Below are positions 1 through 7,880 of a stretch of 64,000 bases of DNA, piece after piece. The notes below the pieces were generated by a model. The model had not been told where the DNA came from. It was given only the letters and a program-made list of their open reading frames with translations, and did no database searches. Each line of letters begins with the position of its first letter. Position 1 is the stretch's first letter. The stretch is taken from NCBI RefSeq assembly GCF_036231945.1, contig NZ_CP109599.1, positions 1,674,001 through 1,738,000 on the forward strand, written 5' to 3'. Position numbers and translations under genes: made by a program. This stretch comes from Streptomyces sp. NBC_01429 (lineage in GTDB: Bacteria > Actinomycetota > Actinomycetes > Streptomycetales > Streptomycetaceae).

Positions 1-690
1 TGATCAGCTTCTGCTCGGGGTGCTCGGCCAGCCAGCCGTCGCCCGCCCGCAGCAGTTTGTCCACCTCGTCGGGCGCCACCCAGTAGTGCTTGGCGTCGTC
101 GAGCACCGGCAGCAGGACGTACAACTGGCGCAGCGCGTCGGCCAGTCTCAGTTCGCCCTCCAGGACGAGCCCCACGTAACGGGAGTCGCCCCACTCCGGG
201 AACCGCTCGTCCAGCGCCACCGGCCGTACGTCCACCGAGGCCCAGCCGAGCGGCTCGAAGAGGGCCCGCACCAGCTCGGCGCCGCCGCGCGCCGGCACCG
301 CCGGGATCTCGATCCGCAGCGGCAGCGGGCTCCCGGCCCGCTCGGGCAGCGCCCGGCAGTCCCCACGCAGCGCGCTCCTGAAGACGGTGGTGAGCGCGAC
401 CGCCAGCAGCGAGGACGCCGCGTAGGGACGGTCGTTGACGTATTGCGCGAGCGTCGCGTCGGGCGCCCCGCCCCGGCCCTTGCCCTTGCCCCGCCGCACC
501 AGCGCCACCGGATCGATCTCCAGCAGCAGCGCGGCCGTGCAGCGCTCGGCGGTCGCCTCGGGGTAGAGCACATGGGCCGTGCCGTGTGCCGTGGAGAACG
601 TCTGGGCCCGATCGGGATGCTTGTGCAGCAGAAAGCCGAGATCGGTCGCGGGACGTTCCGGGGTGCCGGTGGTACTGATCGTCAGGAACA
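1..690 (-). CDS. hen1: 3'-terminal RNA ribose 2'-O-methyltransferase Hen1 (5' part, cut by window edge)
   Basis: The 230 visible codons start at a GTG (690) and run off the left edge, so the C-terminal half is missing. The N-terminus reads VFLTISTTGTPERPATDLGF, followed by LLHKHPDRAQTF and a VLYPEA motif, which is the pattern I recognise for the N-terminal domain of bacterial Hen1. In that family this domain precedes a SAM-dependent methyltransferase domain that methylates the 2'-OH at the 3' end of cleaved RNA before Pnkp repairs and ligates it. The methyltransferase residues lie outside the window, so the catalytic part is not seen. Bacterial hen1 normally pairs with pnkp, which would be expected just to the left. 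The family call is from sequence; the RNA-repair role is from the family. Confidence 0.85.
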
Positions 691-736
691 CCTGATCGAG
701 TATTGCCCTTCGGCCCCGCCGCGACGAGGGGTTTTC

Positions 737-768
737 GCCGATCGGCGCCCGCGCGGGCGCCGATCGGC
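737..768 (-). terminator. Perfect 32-bp palindrome between mmuM and hen1
   Basis: Two 16-base arms (737-752 and 753-768) are exact reverse complements with no spacer, lying 6 bases beyond the mmuM stop and 47 bases before the hen1 start. A transcript from mmuM would fold it into a very stable hairpin. No T-run follows on the minus strand, which is common for Streptomyces terminators. It could also be a protein-binding palindrome. Confidence 0.5.
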
Positions 769-773
769 CCCGG

Positions 774-1682
774 CTACGCGGCCCCGGCCGTCAGCGCGGC
801 CAGCTCCGCGATCTCGGCGGGCCCCACCCGGCAGCAGCCGCCGACCAGTCGCGCGCCCGACGTGCCCCAGGAGCGCACCCGGGACGGGTCGAACGCGGCC
901 TGCCCGCGCCAGCCCCTGGCCGCCGCGTCCCACTCCTCGCCGCTGTTCGGATAGGCGACGACCGGCTTGCCCGTCACCGAGGCGGCGATCTCGACGGCCC
1001 GGTCCGTGTCGGCGGGCTCGCAGCAGTTGACGCCCACGGCGATGACCTGATCGTTCCCGGCGGCCAGGGCGAACGCCTCGGTCAGCGGCTGACCGGCGCG
1101 GGTCTGCTCGCCCGCGACCGAGTACGAGAGCCACACCGGAACGCCGCAGCCCTCGGCGGCCCGCAGCAGGGCCCGGGCCTCGTCCGCGTCGGGCACGGTC
1201 TCCAGGGCGAGGACGTCGGGACCCGCCGAGGCGAGGGCCTCGATCCTGGGCCGGTGGAACCGCTCCAGCTCCGCGACCGGCAGTCCGTACCGCCCCCGGT
1301 ACTCGCTGCCGTCCGCGAGCATCGCGCCGTACGGGCCGACCGAGGCGGCCACCCATACCTCCCGCTCCCCCGCGTCGGCCGCGCGGCGCGCCAGCTCCAC
1401 GCTGCGCGCCAGCAGCGCGGTCGCCTCGTCGCGGGCGACGCCGCGCCGGGCGAAGCCCTCGTACGTCGCCTGGTAGCTGGAGGTGATCAGCACCCGCGCG
1501 CCCGCCCGTACGTACGCGGCGTGGGCCGCCTCGATCTGCTCGGGGCTGTCGACCAGGAGCCGGGCCGACCAGAGCGTGTCGGACAGATCGCAGCCCTGGG
1601 CCACGAGCTGGTTGGAGAGACCGCCGTCGAGGACGACGGTCTCCTCGGCGAGGGCTGCGGCGAGGGTGCGGACGGGCTTCAC
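774..1682 (-). CDS. mmuM: Homocysteine S-methyltransferase
   Basis: 302 residues. It transfers a methyl group from S-methylmethionine (or SAM) to homocysteine to give methionine, in the cytoplasm. The zinc-binding cysteines are visible as GVNCCEP (around residue 208) and GGCCRVGP near the C-terminus. The N-terminal VLDGGLSNQL is the usual start of the TIM barrel, and the full family length is present. The GTG start at 1682 has a GGAG six bases upstream. It stands apart from its neighbours, with a large hairpin on each side (1704-1741 and 737-768), so it is probably transcribed alone. Confidence 0.9.
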   Translation of the reverse strand: MKPVRTLAAALAEETVVLDGGLSNQLVAQGCDLSDTLWSARLLVDSPEQIEAAHAAYVRAGARVLITSSYQATYEGFARRGVARDEATALLARSVELARRAADAGEREVWVAASVGPYGAMLADGSEYRGRYGLPVAELERFHRPRIEALASAGPDVLALETVPDADEARALLRAAEGCGVPVWLSYSVAGEQTRAGQPLTEAFALAAGNDQVIAVGVNCCEPADTDRAVEIAASVTGKPVVAYPNSGEEWDAAARGWRGQAAFDPSRVRSWGTSGARLVGGCCRVGPAEIAELAALTAGAA

Positions 1683-1703
1683 GGTTACTCCAGTACTCCG
1701 GTG

Positions 1704-1741
1704 CCCGGTACCCCGGCCGCTGCCGCGCCCGGGGTACCGGG
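1704..1741 (-). terminator. 13-bp-stem hairpin downstream of the LLM oxidoreductase
   Basis: Arms CCCGGTACCCCGG (1704-1716) and CCGGGGTACCGGG (1729-1741) are perfect reverse complements around a 12-base loop. It lies 40 bases past the stop of the oxidoreductase and 22 bases before the mmuM start. It is best read as a terminator, though a leader hairpin of mmuM is possible. Confidence 0.6.
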
Positions 1742-1781
1742 GAAATTCAGACTTCGGTGTTCAGTCTCGCAGGCGTCCCTG

Positions 1782-2705
1782 TCAGCTCAGCTGGGACTGG
1801 ACCTGCGCGGAGATCAGCTCCAGCTGGTCGAGGTCGTCGAGGTCCATCACCTGGAGATAGATACGCGACGAACCGACGGCGGCGTAGCGGCCGATCTTGT
1901 CGACCACCTCGGCGGGCGAGCCCGCCAGCCCGTTCGCCTTCAGCTCCGCCACCTCCCGGCCCAGGACCTCGGCGCGCCTGGCCACCTCCGCGTCGTCCTT
2001 GCCCACACAGACCACCAGCGCGTTCGAGTACACGAGGTCGTCCGCCTCGCGCCCGGCCGTCTCGGCGGCGGCCCGCACCCGGCCGAACTGCCGCTCGGTG
2101 TCCTCGACCGAGGCGAACGGGATGTTGAACTCGTCGGCGTACTGAGCGGCGAGGCGCGGGGTGCGCGTCGCGCCGTGTCCGCCGATCAGGACGGGCACCT
2201 TGCGCTGTGCGGGCTTGGGCAGCGCGGGCGAGTCGGTGAGCTGGTAGTGCGTGCCGTCGTGGCTGAAGGTCTCGCCGACCTCCGTGGCCCACAGCCCGGT
2301 CACGATGGCCAGCTGCTCCTCCAGCCTGGCGAACTTCTCCTTCGGGAACGGGATCCCGTACGCCTTGTGCTCCTCCTCGAACCACCCCGCGCCGAGCCCC
2401 AGCTCGACCCGGCCGCCCGACATCTGGTCCACCTGCGCGACCTGGATGGCCAGCACCCCCGGCAGCCGGAACGTCCCGGCGGTCATCAGGGTGCCGAGCC
2501 GGATCCGCTTGGTCTCCCGCGCCAGTCCGGCCAGGGTGATCCAGGCGTCCGTCGGCCCCGGCAGACCGTCGACGGAGCCCATCTTCACGTAGTGGTCGGA
2601 GCGGAAGAAGGCGTCGAAGCCCAGGTCCTCGGTGGCCCTGGCCACGGTCAGCAACGTGTCATAGCTCGCCCCTTGCTGGGGCTCGGTGAAGATTCGGAGA
2701 TCCAT
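1782..2705 (-). CDS. LLM-class F420-dependent oxidoreductase
   Basis: 307 residues from MDLRIFTEP. The fold is the luciferase-like TIM barrel: an N-terminal DLRIFTEPQQG strand, the FFRSDHY segment, the GRVELGLGAGWFEEEH signature near residue 105 that binds the deazaflavin phosphate, and VPVLIGGHG later. Members of this subfamily use F420H2 or FMN; the substrate cannot be read from sequence. An alternative ATG three codons upstream (2714) has a GAAGG at good spacing, and the frame is open further up to 2846, so the exact start is uncertain. It is separated from mmuM by a hairpin. Confidence 0.85.
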   Translation of the reverse strand: MDLRIFTEPQQGASYDTLLTVARATEDLGFDAFFRSDHYVKMGSVDGLPGPTDAWITLAGLARETKRIRLGTLMTAGTFRLPGVLAIQVAQVDQMSGGRVELGLGAGWFEEEHKAYGIPFPKEKFARLEEQLAIVTGLWATEVGETFSHDGTHYQLTDSPALPKPAQRKVPVLIGGHGATRTPRLAAQYADEFNIPFASVEDTERQFGRVRAAAETAGREADDLVYSNALVVCVGKDDAEVARRAEVLGREVAELKANGLAGSPAEVVDKIGRYAAVGSSRIYLQVMDLDDLDQLELISAQVQSQLS

Positions 2706-2764
2706 GGCCTCCATCCTGCACCTTCGCCCCACGGCCTCACGCACCCCTCCCACCACGGCCGATG

Positions 2765-3322
2765 TCACAACGGCCCCACCGGCGAGTCGGCCGTACCGTC
2801 CCGCTCCCGCTCCCGCACCCACCGCCGTTCCAGAGCCCCGCCCCAATCCGGATGTCGTTCCCGCTCGCGCTCGCGGTCACGGTCCCGGGTCATGAGCCGG
2901 CGCAGCATCCCGCCCACCCGGTCGCCGGACTCGTCGGCGGCGTCGATCGCCTCCATGCACTGCCAGTAGAGCCCCTCCTCGTCCGTGTCGCAGGCCACCG
3001 CGACCAGCGCGATCCCCACCTCGCCCAGCAGCACGGCCAGCGCGGCCAGCGCCTCCCGCGCGTCGGGCACCCCCGAGAGCCTGCGCGCCCGTATCCCCCC
3101 TTCGGTGAGCCCCGGCTGGTCCGGCACTCCGCAGCCGCGCCCGCTCGCCTCGCACAGCTCACGCGCCTCGCCCCGCAACTCCGTCGGCCCGCCGAGCGCG
3201 AGATGGTGGCCGATCGCCCGGGCGAGAGCCTGGGCCTGCCACGCCTCCGTGAGAACCTCCAACGCCTCCGTGCTTCCCGCCAGGGCATGGCGGCTCACCC
3301 CGATGAGCCGTTCCGCATTCAT
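2765..3322 (-). CDS. DUF6099 family protein
   Basis: 185 residues from MNAERLIGVSRHAL. I recognise the Streptomyces-restricted DUF6099 pattern: AWQAQALARAIG near residue 30, then GEVGIALVAVACDTDEEGLYWQCMEAIDAADESGDRV, then a highly charged arginine/glutamate tail (MTRDRDRERERERH). It has no signal peptide or membrane segment, so it should be cytoplasmic. No function is known to me. The frame is open upstream to 3406, but the extra residues do not look coding. It lies upstream of the LLM oxidoreductase on the same strand with a 59-base gap. Confidence 0.75.
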   Translation of the reverse strand: MNAERLIGVSRHALAGSTEALEVLTEAWQAQALARAIGHHLALGGPTELRGEARELCEASGRGCGVPDQPGLTEGGIRARRLSGVPDAREALAALAVLLGEVGIALVAVACDTDEEGLYWQCMEAIDAADESGDRVGGMLRRLMTRDRDRERERERHPDWGGALERRWVRERERDGTADSPVGPL

Positions 3323-3448
3323 CCGCTGCCCCCATTCGTACGACAATCCTGCCCGCCAACTCCCACTACCCAGAGTGAGGGAACGGCGACAGAAAGGCCA
3401 GAGCATTGCGGAAATCTGTGGACAGCTGACTCGTTGTGCATAAGTCGC

Positions 3449-3464
3449 TCACTCCGCAGAGTGA
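3449..3464 (-). terminator. Small hairpin after the MazG-like gene
   Basis: TCACTC - CGCA - GAGTGA forms a perfect 6-bp stem with a 4-base loop four bases past the stop codon at 3468. It is a plausible terminator of the two-gene ATPase/MazG unit. Confidence 0.4.
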
Positions 3465-3467
3465 CGA

Positions 3468-3818
3468 TCAGCCGGAATCCGGGCGCTCCACCGGTCCCTC
3501 GGCCGGGAAGCGGACCTCATTCCGCTCCACCTTCGCGGCGAGCGCCGTCAGCGGGTCGACCCCCAGCACCGCGCAGAACTGAAGGAGATACGCGAGCACG
3601 TCCGCGACCTCGTCGGCCACCCGGTGGGCCGACTCCGGGTCCTCCATCACCCGCGCGGACTCCTCCGGCGTCAGCCACTGGAAGATCTCCAGCAGTTCGG
3701 ACGCCTCGACGCTCAGCGCCGCCGCCAGGTTCTTGGGGGTGTGATACCGCTCCCAGTCGCGGGCCGCCGCGAACTCGGTCAACCGCTCCTGCAACCGCGC
3801 CATATCCATGTCCGTCAC
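3468..3818 (-). CDS. MazG-like nucleotide pyrophosphohydrolase
   Basis: 116 residues. Single-domain all-alpha NTP-PPase related to MazG/RS21-C6: DWERYHTPKNLAAALSVEASELLEIFQW places the E-x-x-E metal-binding pair (EASEL), and VADEVADVLAYLL carries the second acidic pair (E-x-x-D). Family members hydrolyse non-canonical or excess (d)NTPs to monophosphate and pyrophosphate. I chose the GTG at 3818 because it overlaps the stop of the upstream ATPase as GTGA, a translational-coupling arrangement; the ATG at 3809 is an alternative. The coupling suggests the two proteins act together, which is inference. Confidence 0.85.
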   Translation of the reverse strand: MTDMDMARLQERLTEFAAARDWERYHTPKNLAAALSVEASELLEIFQWLTPEESARVMEDPESAHRVADEVADVLAYLLQFCAVLGVDPLTALAAKVERNEVRFPAEGPVERPDSG

Positions 3819-4969
3819 GGGGTCAGGTCTACCACCGTCGCCCCGGCGGTCCCGCGCACGCACGAGGCATCGGCGACCGTCCCGACCAGCCTGAGGCCGC
3901 CCTCGGCGCAGACCCCGGCAGCCAGCGAGAGCAGCTCCCGCGCCTGCCGCCGGTCCAGGCTGCGGTCGAATCCGTCGGCGAGCACGGTGAGGGAGCGCAG
4001 CGCCGGATCCACCTCCCCGGGTCCGGCCGGCCTGACCACACCGGGAGTGCTCACGCCGGTGAGCAGCACCAGCGCGAGCGCCAGGTAGCGCAACTCGCCC
4101 TCGCCCAGCCGCTCCAGCGGGGTCGCGGCCCGGACGCCCGAATCGTCGCGGGCGAGCAGCGCCCGTACCGTACCGTCGGCGAGCCGCTCGACGGCCAGCT
4201 CGGTGACCGGGCCCGCGCAGCCGGCCCGCGCGGCCGCGGCCAGCCGGGCGAGGAGGGCGCCGTGCGGGTCCAGGGCGCGGCCGAGGAGCCGGTCGAGGAC
4301 GGCGGGAAGGTTCTCGCAGCCGCGGCCGAGACGCTCGCGCCCCGCGGCCACCGGCCGCCGCATGAGCTGCGGCTGCGGGTCGCAGACCAGCACGGAACGC
4401 AGCGCGAGCACCGCCTGCTCGGCGGCGGCGAGCACCCGCAGCTGTCCCTGCGTCCGGCCAGCGACCCGCAGCGGCAGCAGCGCCGTGCCCAGCCGGTCGT
4501 CGGGCAGCGGCGCGCGGGTGACGGGGACGGCGCCCGCCGTGTGCCAGGCCGCCTGGACCGTGCGGCGCCCGGGATCGCGCAGCGCCGTGGCCAGCAGGGT
4601 CTGATCCCCGCCGGTCAGCCGCTCGCCCACGATGCGGAGTTCGGGCTCGGCCTGGACCGCGAGGTCGAGGCGGACGGGACCGGCGGGTCCGTCGACGGTG
4701 CAGCCGATCCGAAATCCGCGCCGTCCCTGCGCGTCGGCGGCGGCCCGCTCCGGGACACAGGCCGCCGCGTCGGGGAACGCCTCCCCCAGCGGCGCGCCAG
4801 CGCCGAGCCGGGCGAGCGACTCGTACGCCCGCAGCGCCGTGGTCTTGCCGCTGCCGCTCGCCCCGGTGAAGAGCGTCAGCGGGCCCAGCGGGAAGGCCGC
4901 CCCGCGGTGCGAGGTGAAGGCGGAGAGCCGCAGCTCGGTGACGGCGGGACGGGTGCGGGAAGGTTCCAT
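3815..4969 (-). CDS. AAA/ABC-type P-loop ATPase
   Basis: 384 residues. The N-terminus VTELRLSAFTSHRGAAFPLG followed by LTLFTGASGSGKTTALRAYESL gives a clear Walker A (about residue 38), laid out like SMC/RecF-type AAA ATPases. Near the C-terminus, GEGELRYLALALVLLTG resembles an ABC-type signature helix, and SLTVLADGFDRSLDRRQARELLSLA is in the Walker B/D-loop position, with D in place of the usual E after the acidic strand. It is cytoplasmic with no membrane segments. The stop overlaps the start of the MazG-like gene, so the pair is translationally coupled. The physiological role is unknown; a nucleotide-pool or DNA-damage function is only suggested by the partner. Confidence 0.75.
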   Translation of the reverse strand: MEPSRTRPAVTELRLSAFTSHRGAAFPLGPLTLFTGASGSGKTTALRAYESLARLGAGAPLGEAFPDAAACVPERAAADAQGRRGFRIGCTVDGPAGPVRLDLAVQAEPELRIVGERLTGGDQTLLATALRDPGRRTVQAAWHTAGAVPVTRAPLPDDRLGTALLPLRVAGRTQGQLRVLAAAEQAVLALRSVLVCDPQPQLMRRPVAAGRERLGRGCENLPAVLDRLLGRALDPHGALLARLAAAARAGCAGPVTELAVERLADGTVRALLARDDSGVRAATPLERLGEGELRYLALALVLLTGVSTPGVVRPAGPGEVDPALRSLTVLADGFDRSLDRRQARELLSLAAGVCAEGGLRLVGTVADASCVRGTAGATVVDLTP

Positions 4970-5083
4970 GGCCGGACCGTATGCGGCCGCCCGAGCGCCG
5001 AACCGTTCCTGCTGGGCCCGCTTCCCACCTTCGGGGGACGGGGCCCGGAACAACGGGGCGCGCGGCGACGCGACGGCGGCGCG

Positions 5084-5127
5084 TACCGCACGAGTACGGC
5101 ACGGATACCGCACGGGTACGGCACGGA
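5084..5127. repeat. 22-bp tandem duplication in the intergenic region
   Basis: Two head-to-tail 22-base copies (5084-5105 and 5106-5127) differ at one base. Each contains GTACGGCACGG. They lie between the SepF-like stop (5139) and the ATPase start (4969), in the probable promoter region of the ATPase/MazG unit. Confidence 0.85.
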
Positions 5128-5138
5128 TCAGGCGTCGC

Positions 5139-5525
5139 TCAGGGCAGGGTGTCCTCGGGCGCCCCCTCCACCTCCGTACCGTCGGGCGCCAGCAGGAAGA
5201 CGTTCTTGTCGACCCGGTGCATGGCGCTGCCCAGGCCGAAGACGACTCCGCTGCTGAAGTCCAGGATCCGCTTGGCCACATCGGGCTCGGCGCAGGTCAG
5301 GTCCAGGAGTACGGGGATCTCGGCGAGCAGGTGGTCGGCGACCTCCCGCGCGTCGCCGAACACCTGCACCCGCAACACGATGAACCTGCGGTTCTCCTCC
5401 GCGTACCGCGGGACGGTCCGGTGGTCGACCCGCGAGGGCCATTCGTCGCGGCCCCGCAGCGGGACGACCTGGGCCAGGCCCTCCCACTGCTCGTCGGTGG
5501 CGTCGTACCTGTCGTACCTGCTCAC
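5139..5525 (-). CDS. sepF: SepF-like cell division protein
   Basis: 128 residues. I recognise the SepF-paralogue pattern of Streptomyces: RYDATDEQWEGLAQVVPLRGR at the N-terminus, RFIVLRVQVFGDAREVADHLLAEIPVLLDLT in the core, and KRILDFSSGVVFGLGSAMHRVDKNVFLLAP at the end, which is the dimerising FtsZ-binding alpha/beta domain. The long flexible linker and the membrane-anchoring amphipathic N-terminus of canonical SepF are mostly absent, so this is a short paralogue rather than the dcw-cluster protein. The GTG at 5525 has GAGGTGG upstream; an ATG seven codons earlier (5546) is the alternative. A direct role in septation is inferred from family only. Confidence 0.75.
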   Translation of the reverse strand: MSRYDRYDATDEQWEGLAQVVPLRGRDEWPSRVDHRTVPRYAEENRRFIVLRVQVFGDAREVADHLLAEIPVLLDLTCAEPDVAKRILDFSSGVVFGLGSAMHRVDKNVFLLAPDGTEVEGAPEDTLP

Positions 5526-5665
5526 CGGACCACCTCGCCCGCACACTGTGTCTGCATCCGGACATCCTCCCGTCCCTCACCCGTTCGGCCCATCAGCGAC
5601 ACGGCCCGGCCGGCGATCGGCTTGGGCCGCGCCGGTCGCCGGGTGGCGGGCCGGCCGCCGATGCG

Positions 5666-7813
5666 TCAGCGGGCGGCCGGGTGCTCCCGCCGTACCTCCA
5701 GACCGGCCGGCGCCTCGATGTGCGCGGTGCCGTCGGCGTCCACCGAGATGTCCAGCCGGCCGCCGGCGACCTCGAACCCCTCGGCCCTGAGCGGCCGGTA
5801 GGCCTCCGCGAACGCGGGCGCCACGGTCAGCGTACCGCCGGGTACGTCGGCGGAGAGCCCCAGCGCGGACTGGAGCACCACGACCGACGAGGCCGCCGCC
5901 CACGCCTGCGGACGGCAGGAAGCGGGGTACGGCGAGGGCACCGGGTCGCTCGCGGCGCCATGGCCGGCGAACAGCTCGGGCAGCCGCGCGTCGAAGCCCG
6001 CGGAGGCCGTGAGCAGACCCCCAGCGAGACTCGCGGCGGCGTCCGCGAACCCGGCCCTGGACAGCCCGTGGACCGCGATCGCGGTGTCGTGCGGCCAGAT
6101 GGAACCGATGTGGTAGCCGTACGGGTTGAACCCCACGGAGTCGCTGCTCAGGGTGCGCAGCCCGTGCCCCGAGTCCAGTTCGGGCCCGCTGATCCGGGCG
6201 GCGAGCAGGGCGCTCTCCTCGTGGTTGAGCAGGCCCGTACCGAGCAGGTGACCGAAGCCCGAGGTGACCGAGTCGACCGGCTTCCCGTCCCGGTCGAGGG
6301 CGACGGCCGGGTAGGCGCCGCGCTCGTCCTCCACCCAGAACCGGGCGCGGAAGCGGTCGCCGAGCCGCTCGGCCCACTCCTCCCACCGGTCGGCGTCCGG
6401 CCGTCCGAAGGCGCGCAGCAGGGCGGCGCCGCCACGCGCCGCCTCGTACGCGTACGCCTGGACCTCGCACAGCGCGATCGGGGAGGCGGCGAGCCGTCCG
6501 TCGCGGTGCCGGATGGAGTCGCCGGAGTCCTTCCAGCCCTGGTTGGCTAGGCCGCGCCCGGTCTGGTCGACGTACTTCAGGAAGCCGTCGGGGTCGGCGT
6601 CGCTCTGGGCGCGCATCCAGCCCAGGGCCGATTCGGCGTGCGGCAGCAGCTGTTCGACCTGCTCGGGGGCGAGGCCCCAGCGCCAGGAGTCGTGCAGCAG
6701 GGTGATCCACAGCGGGGTGGCGTCGACCGTGCCGTAGTAGCAGGGCGGCAGGGAGAAGTTGTCGTCGAAGTTCTGGGCGGCCCTGCGCACTTCGTGCAGG
6801 ATCTTGCCGGGCTGCTCCTCGGTGGCCGGGTCGGTCGCCGTGCCCTGGCGGCGGGCGAGCGTGCGCAGCGTACCGGCGGCGAGGCCGGTGCCCAGGGGCA
6901 GCAGCATCCGGGCGGCCCAGAGCGAGTCGCGGCCGAAGAGGGTGAGGAACCAGGGGGCGCCGGCGGCCAGGAACTGGTCGGCCGGGCCGGACTGCGCGGG
7001 CGTGGTCGGGTCGGTCAGCCGGAGCCGGTCCAGATCCGCGACCGACTGGCCGAGCCACTGGTCGAAGCGCCGGTCGGCGCTGCGCAGGACCGGGGTGCTC
7101 CAGGGGAGGGTGCCGGCCGGGGGCGCCGGGAACTGGTCGCCGTCCGCATGAGAAGCGTCACACCGCAGTACGGCGGTCCACGTCCCGCCGGGCGCCAGCG
7201 CGACGTCGTACGCGAGGCGTCCGGACGCGGCGTCGAGGGCGGTCGGCCGGGGCGAGCTGGTCAGGGCGGCGGAGAAGGTGTCCCGGGTCCAGCCGAATCC
7301 GTCGCCCGCGGCGTTGGGGGCCGCGGGGAGGAGGTCGCACGCGTCGCCCTGCTTGACGCGCTCCATCGGGGCGAGGTCGGTGGTGGCGGTGACGACGATC
7401 CGGACGGTGATGTCGCGGATGCCCGCGTTGTTCACTTCGAGGGTCTCCTCCAACTGCCCGGAGGTGAGCCGTCGTCGCCGGTGCAGGGTGACCGCCGGGT
7501 CGGGCGTCGACTCGCCCAGACCGCGCAGCACGGCGCGGAAGGACGCCCGGTCCGCGCCGTCGAATCCGCCCCGGGCGGGTGCGACGGCGATGCCGTCCGC
7601 CTCGACGGTCAGCTGGGCCAGCGCTCTGCTGTCGCCGTGGTAGAAGCCGTCGGCGCCCCCGGCGATCTGCCCGTCCGCGTGGGATATCGCGAAGCTCGGC
7701 GCGTACAGCGTCACACACGCGTCGTGCAGGAAGGGCTGGAGGCCCTCGGTCGAGGGGCCGGCCGCCGCCGCGACGGAGTTCATAACGTCGTGGGTCTTGA
7801 CAGTAGTGGACAA
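5666..7813 (-). CDS. Glycogen-debranching N-terminal domain / amylo-alpha-1,6-glucosidase-like protein
   Basis: 715 residues. The N-terminal ~250 residues (CVTLYAPSFAISHADGQI, GFYHGDSRALAQL) form the debranching-enzyme beta-sandwich domain. The rest is an (alpha/alpha)6 barrel with GAPWFLTLFGRDSLWAARMLLPLGTGLAAGTL (about residue 285), DATPLWITLLHDSWRWG, NQGWKDSGDSI and IGSIWPHDTAIAVHGLSRAGF, the acid-rich glucosidase-type motifs of GH15/GH63-like enzymes. No signal peptide is seen, so it should act in the cytoplasm on imported oligosaccharide. The TTG at 7813 is the upstream-most start, with GAGAGG somewhat distant; the ATG at 7783 is an alternative. It diverges from lacI across a region with two operator copies and a good promoter, so it should be derepressed with the importer genes. 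Confidence 0.85.
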   Translation of the reverse strand: MSTTVKTHDVMNSVAAAAGPSTEGLQPFLHDACVTLYAPSFAISHADGQIAGGADGFYHGDSRALAQLTVEADGIAVAPARGGFDGADRASFRAVLRGLGESTPDPAVTLHRRRRLTSGQLEETLEVNNAGIRDITVRIVVTATTDLAPMERVKQGDACDLLPAAPNAAGDGFGWTRDTFSAALTSSPRPTALDAASGRLAYDVALAPGGTWTAVLRCDASHADGDQFPAPPAGTLPWSTPVLRSADRRFDQWLGQSVADLDRLRLTDPTTPAQSGPADQFLAAGAPWFLTLFGRDSLWAARMLLPLGTGLAAGTLRTLARRQGTATDPATEEQPGKILHEVRRAAQNFDDNFSLPPCYYGTVDATPLWITLLHDSWRWGLAPEQVEQLLPHAESALGWMRAQSDADPDGFLKYVDQTGRGLANQGWKDSGDSIRHRDGRLAASPIALCEVQAYAYEAARGGAALLRAFGRPDADRWEEWAERLGDRFRARFWVEDERGAYPAVALDRDGKPVDSVTSGFGHLLGTGLLNHEESALLAARISGPELDSGHGLRTLSSDSVGFNPYGYHIGSIWPHDTAIAVHGLSRAGFADAAASLAGGLLTASAGFDARLPELFAGHGAASDPVPSPYPASCRPQAWAAASSVVVLQSALGLSADVPGGTLTVAPAFAEAYRPLRAEGFEVAGGRLDISVDADGTAHIEAPAGLEVRREHPAAR

Positions 7814-7834
7814 CAGAGCAGAACCTCTCAGTCA

Positions 7835-7848
7835 TTGGAGCGTTCCAA
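7835..7848. promoter_or_regulatory. LacI-type operator copy 1 (debranching gene start site)
   Basis: TTGGAGCGTTCCAA is a near-perfect 14-base palindrome with the central CG step typical of LacI/GalR operators. It lies immediately downstream of the -10 box of the debranching-gene promoter, over the expected transcription start. An exact reverse-complement copy lies at 7886-7899. Confidence 0.75.
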
Positions 7849-7850
7849 GA

Positions 7851-7880
7851 ACCCTAACGACGACTTCAGCTCGTTGACAA
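7851..7880 (-). promoter_or_regulatory. Promoter of the debranching-enzyme gene
   Basis: On the minus strand TTGTCA (7875-7880) is followed after 18 bases by TAGGGT (7851-7856), a close match to the Streptomyces housekeeping promoter pattern. Operator copies sit just upstream and just downstream. Confidence 0.6.

Noticed and set aside
1254..2969. Long plus-strand open frame over mmuM and the LLM oxidoreductase
   Set aside because: It is the antisense shadow of two clearly conserved minus-strand genes; its residues are low-complexity Arg/Gly/His/Gln with no family resemblance.
3416..3434. DnaA-box-like sequences (TGTGGACAG, TTGTGCATA)
   Set aside because: Only two imperfect matches in a short intergenic region with none of the clustered boxes or dnaA/dnaN neighbours of an origin.
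2762..5257. 831-codon plus-strand open frame
   Set aside because: It lies opposite the DUF6099, MazG-like and ATPase genes and is an artefact of high third-position GC.
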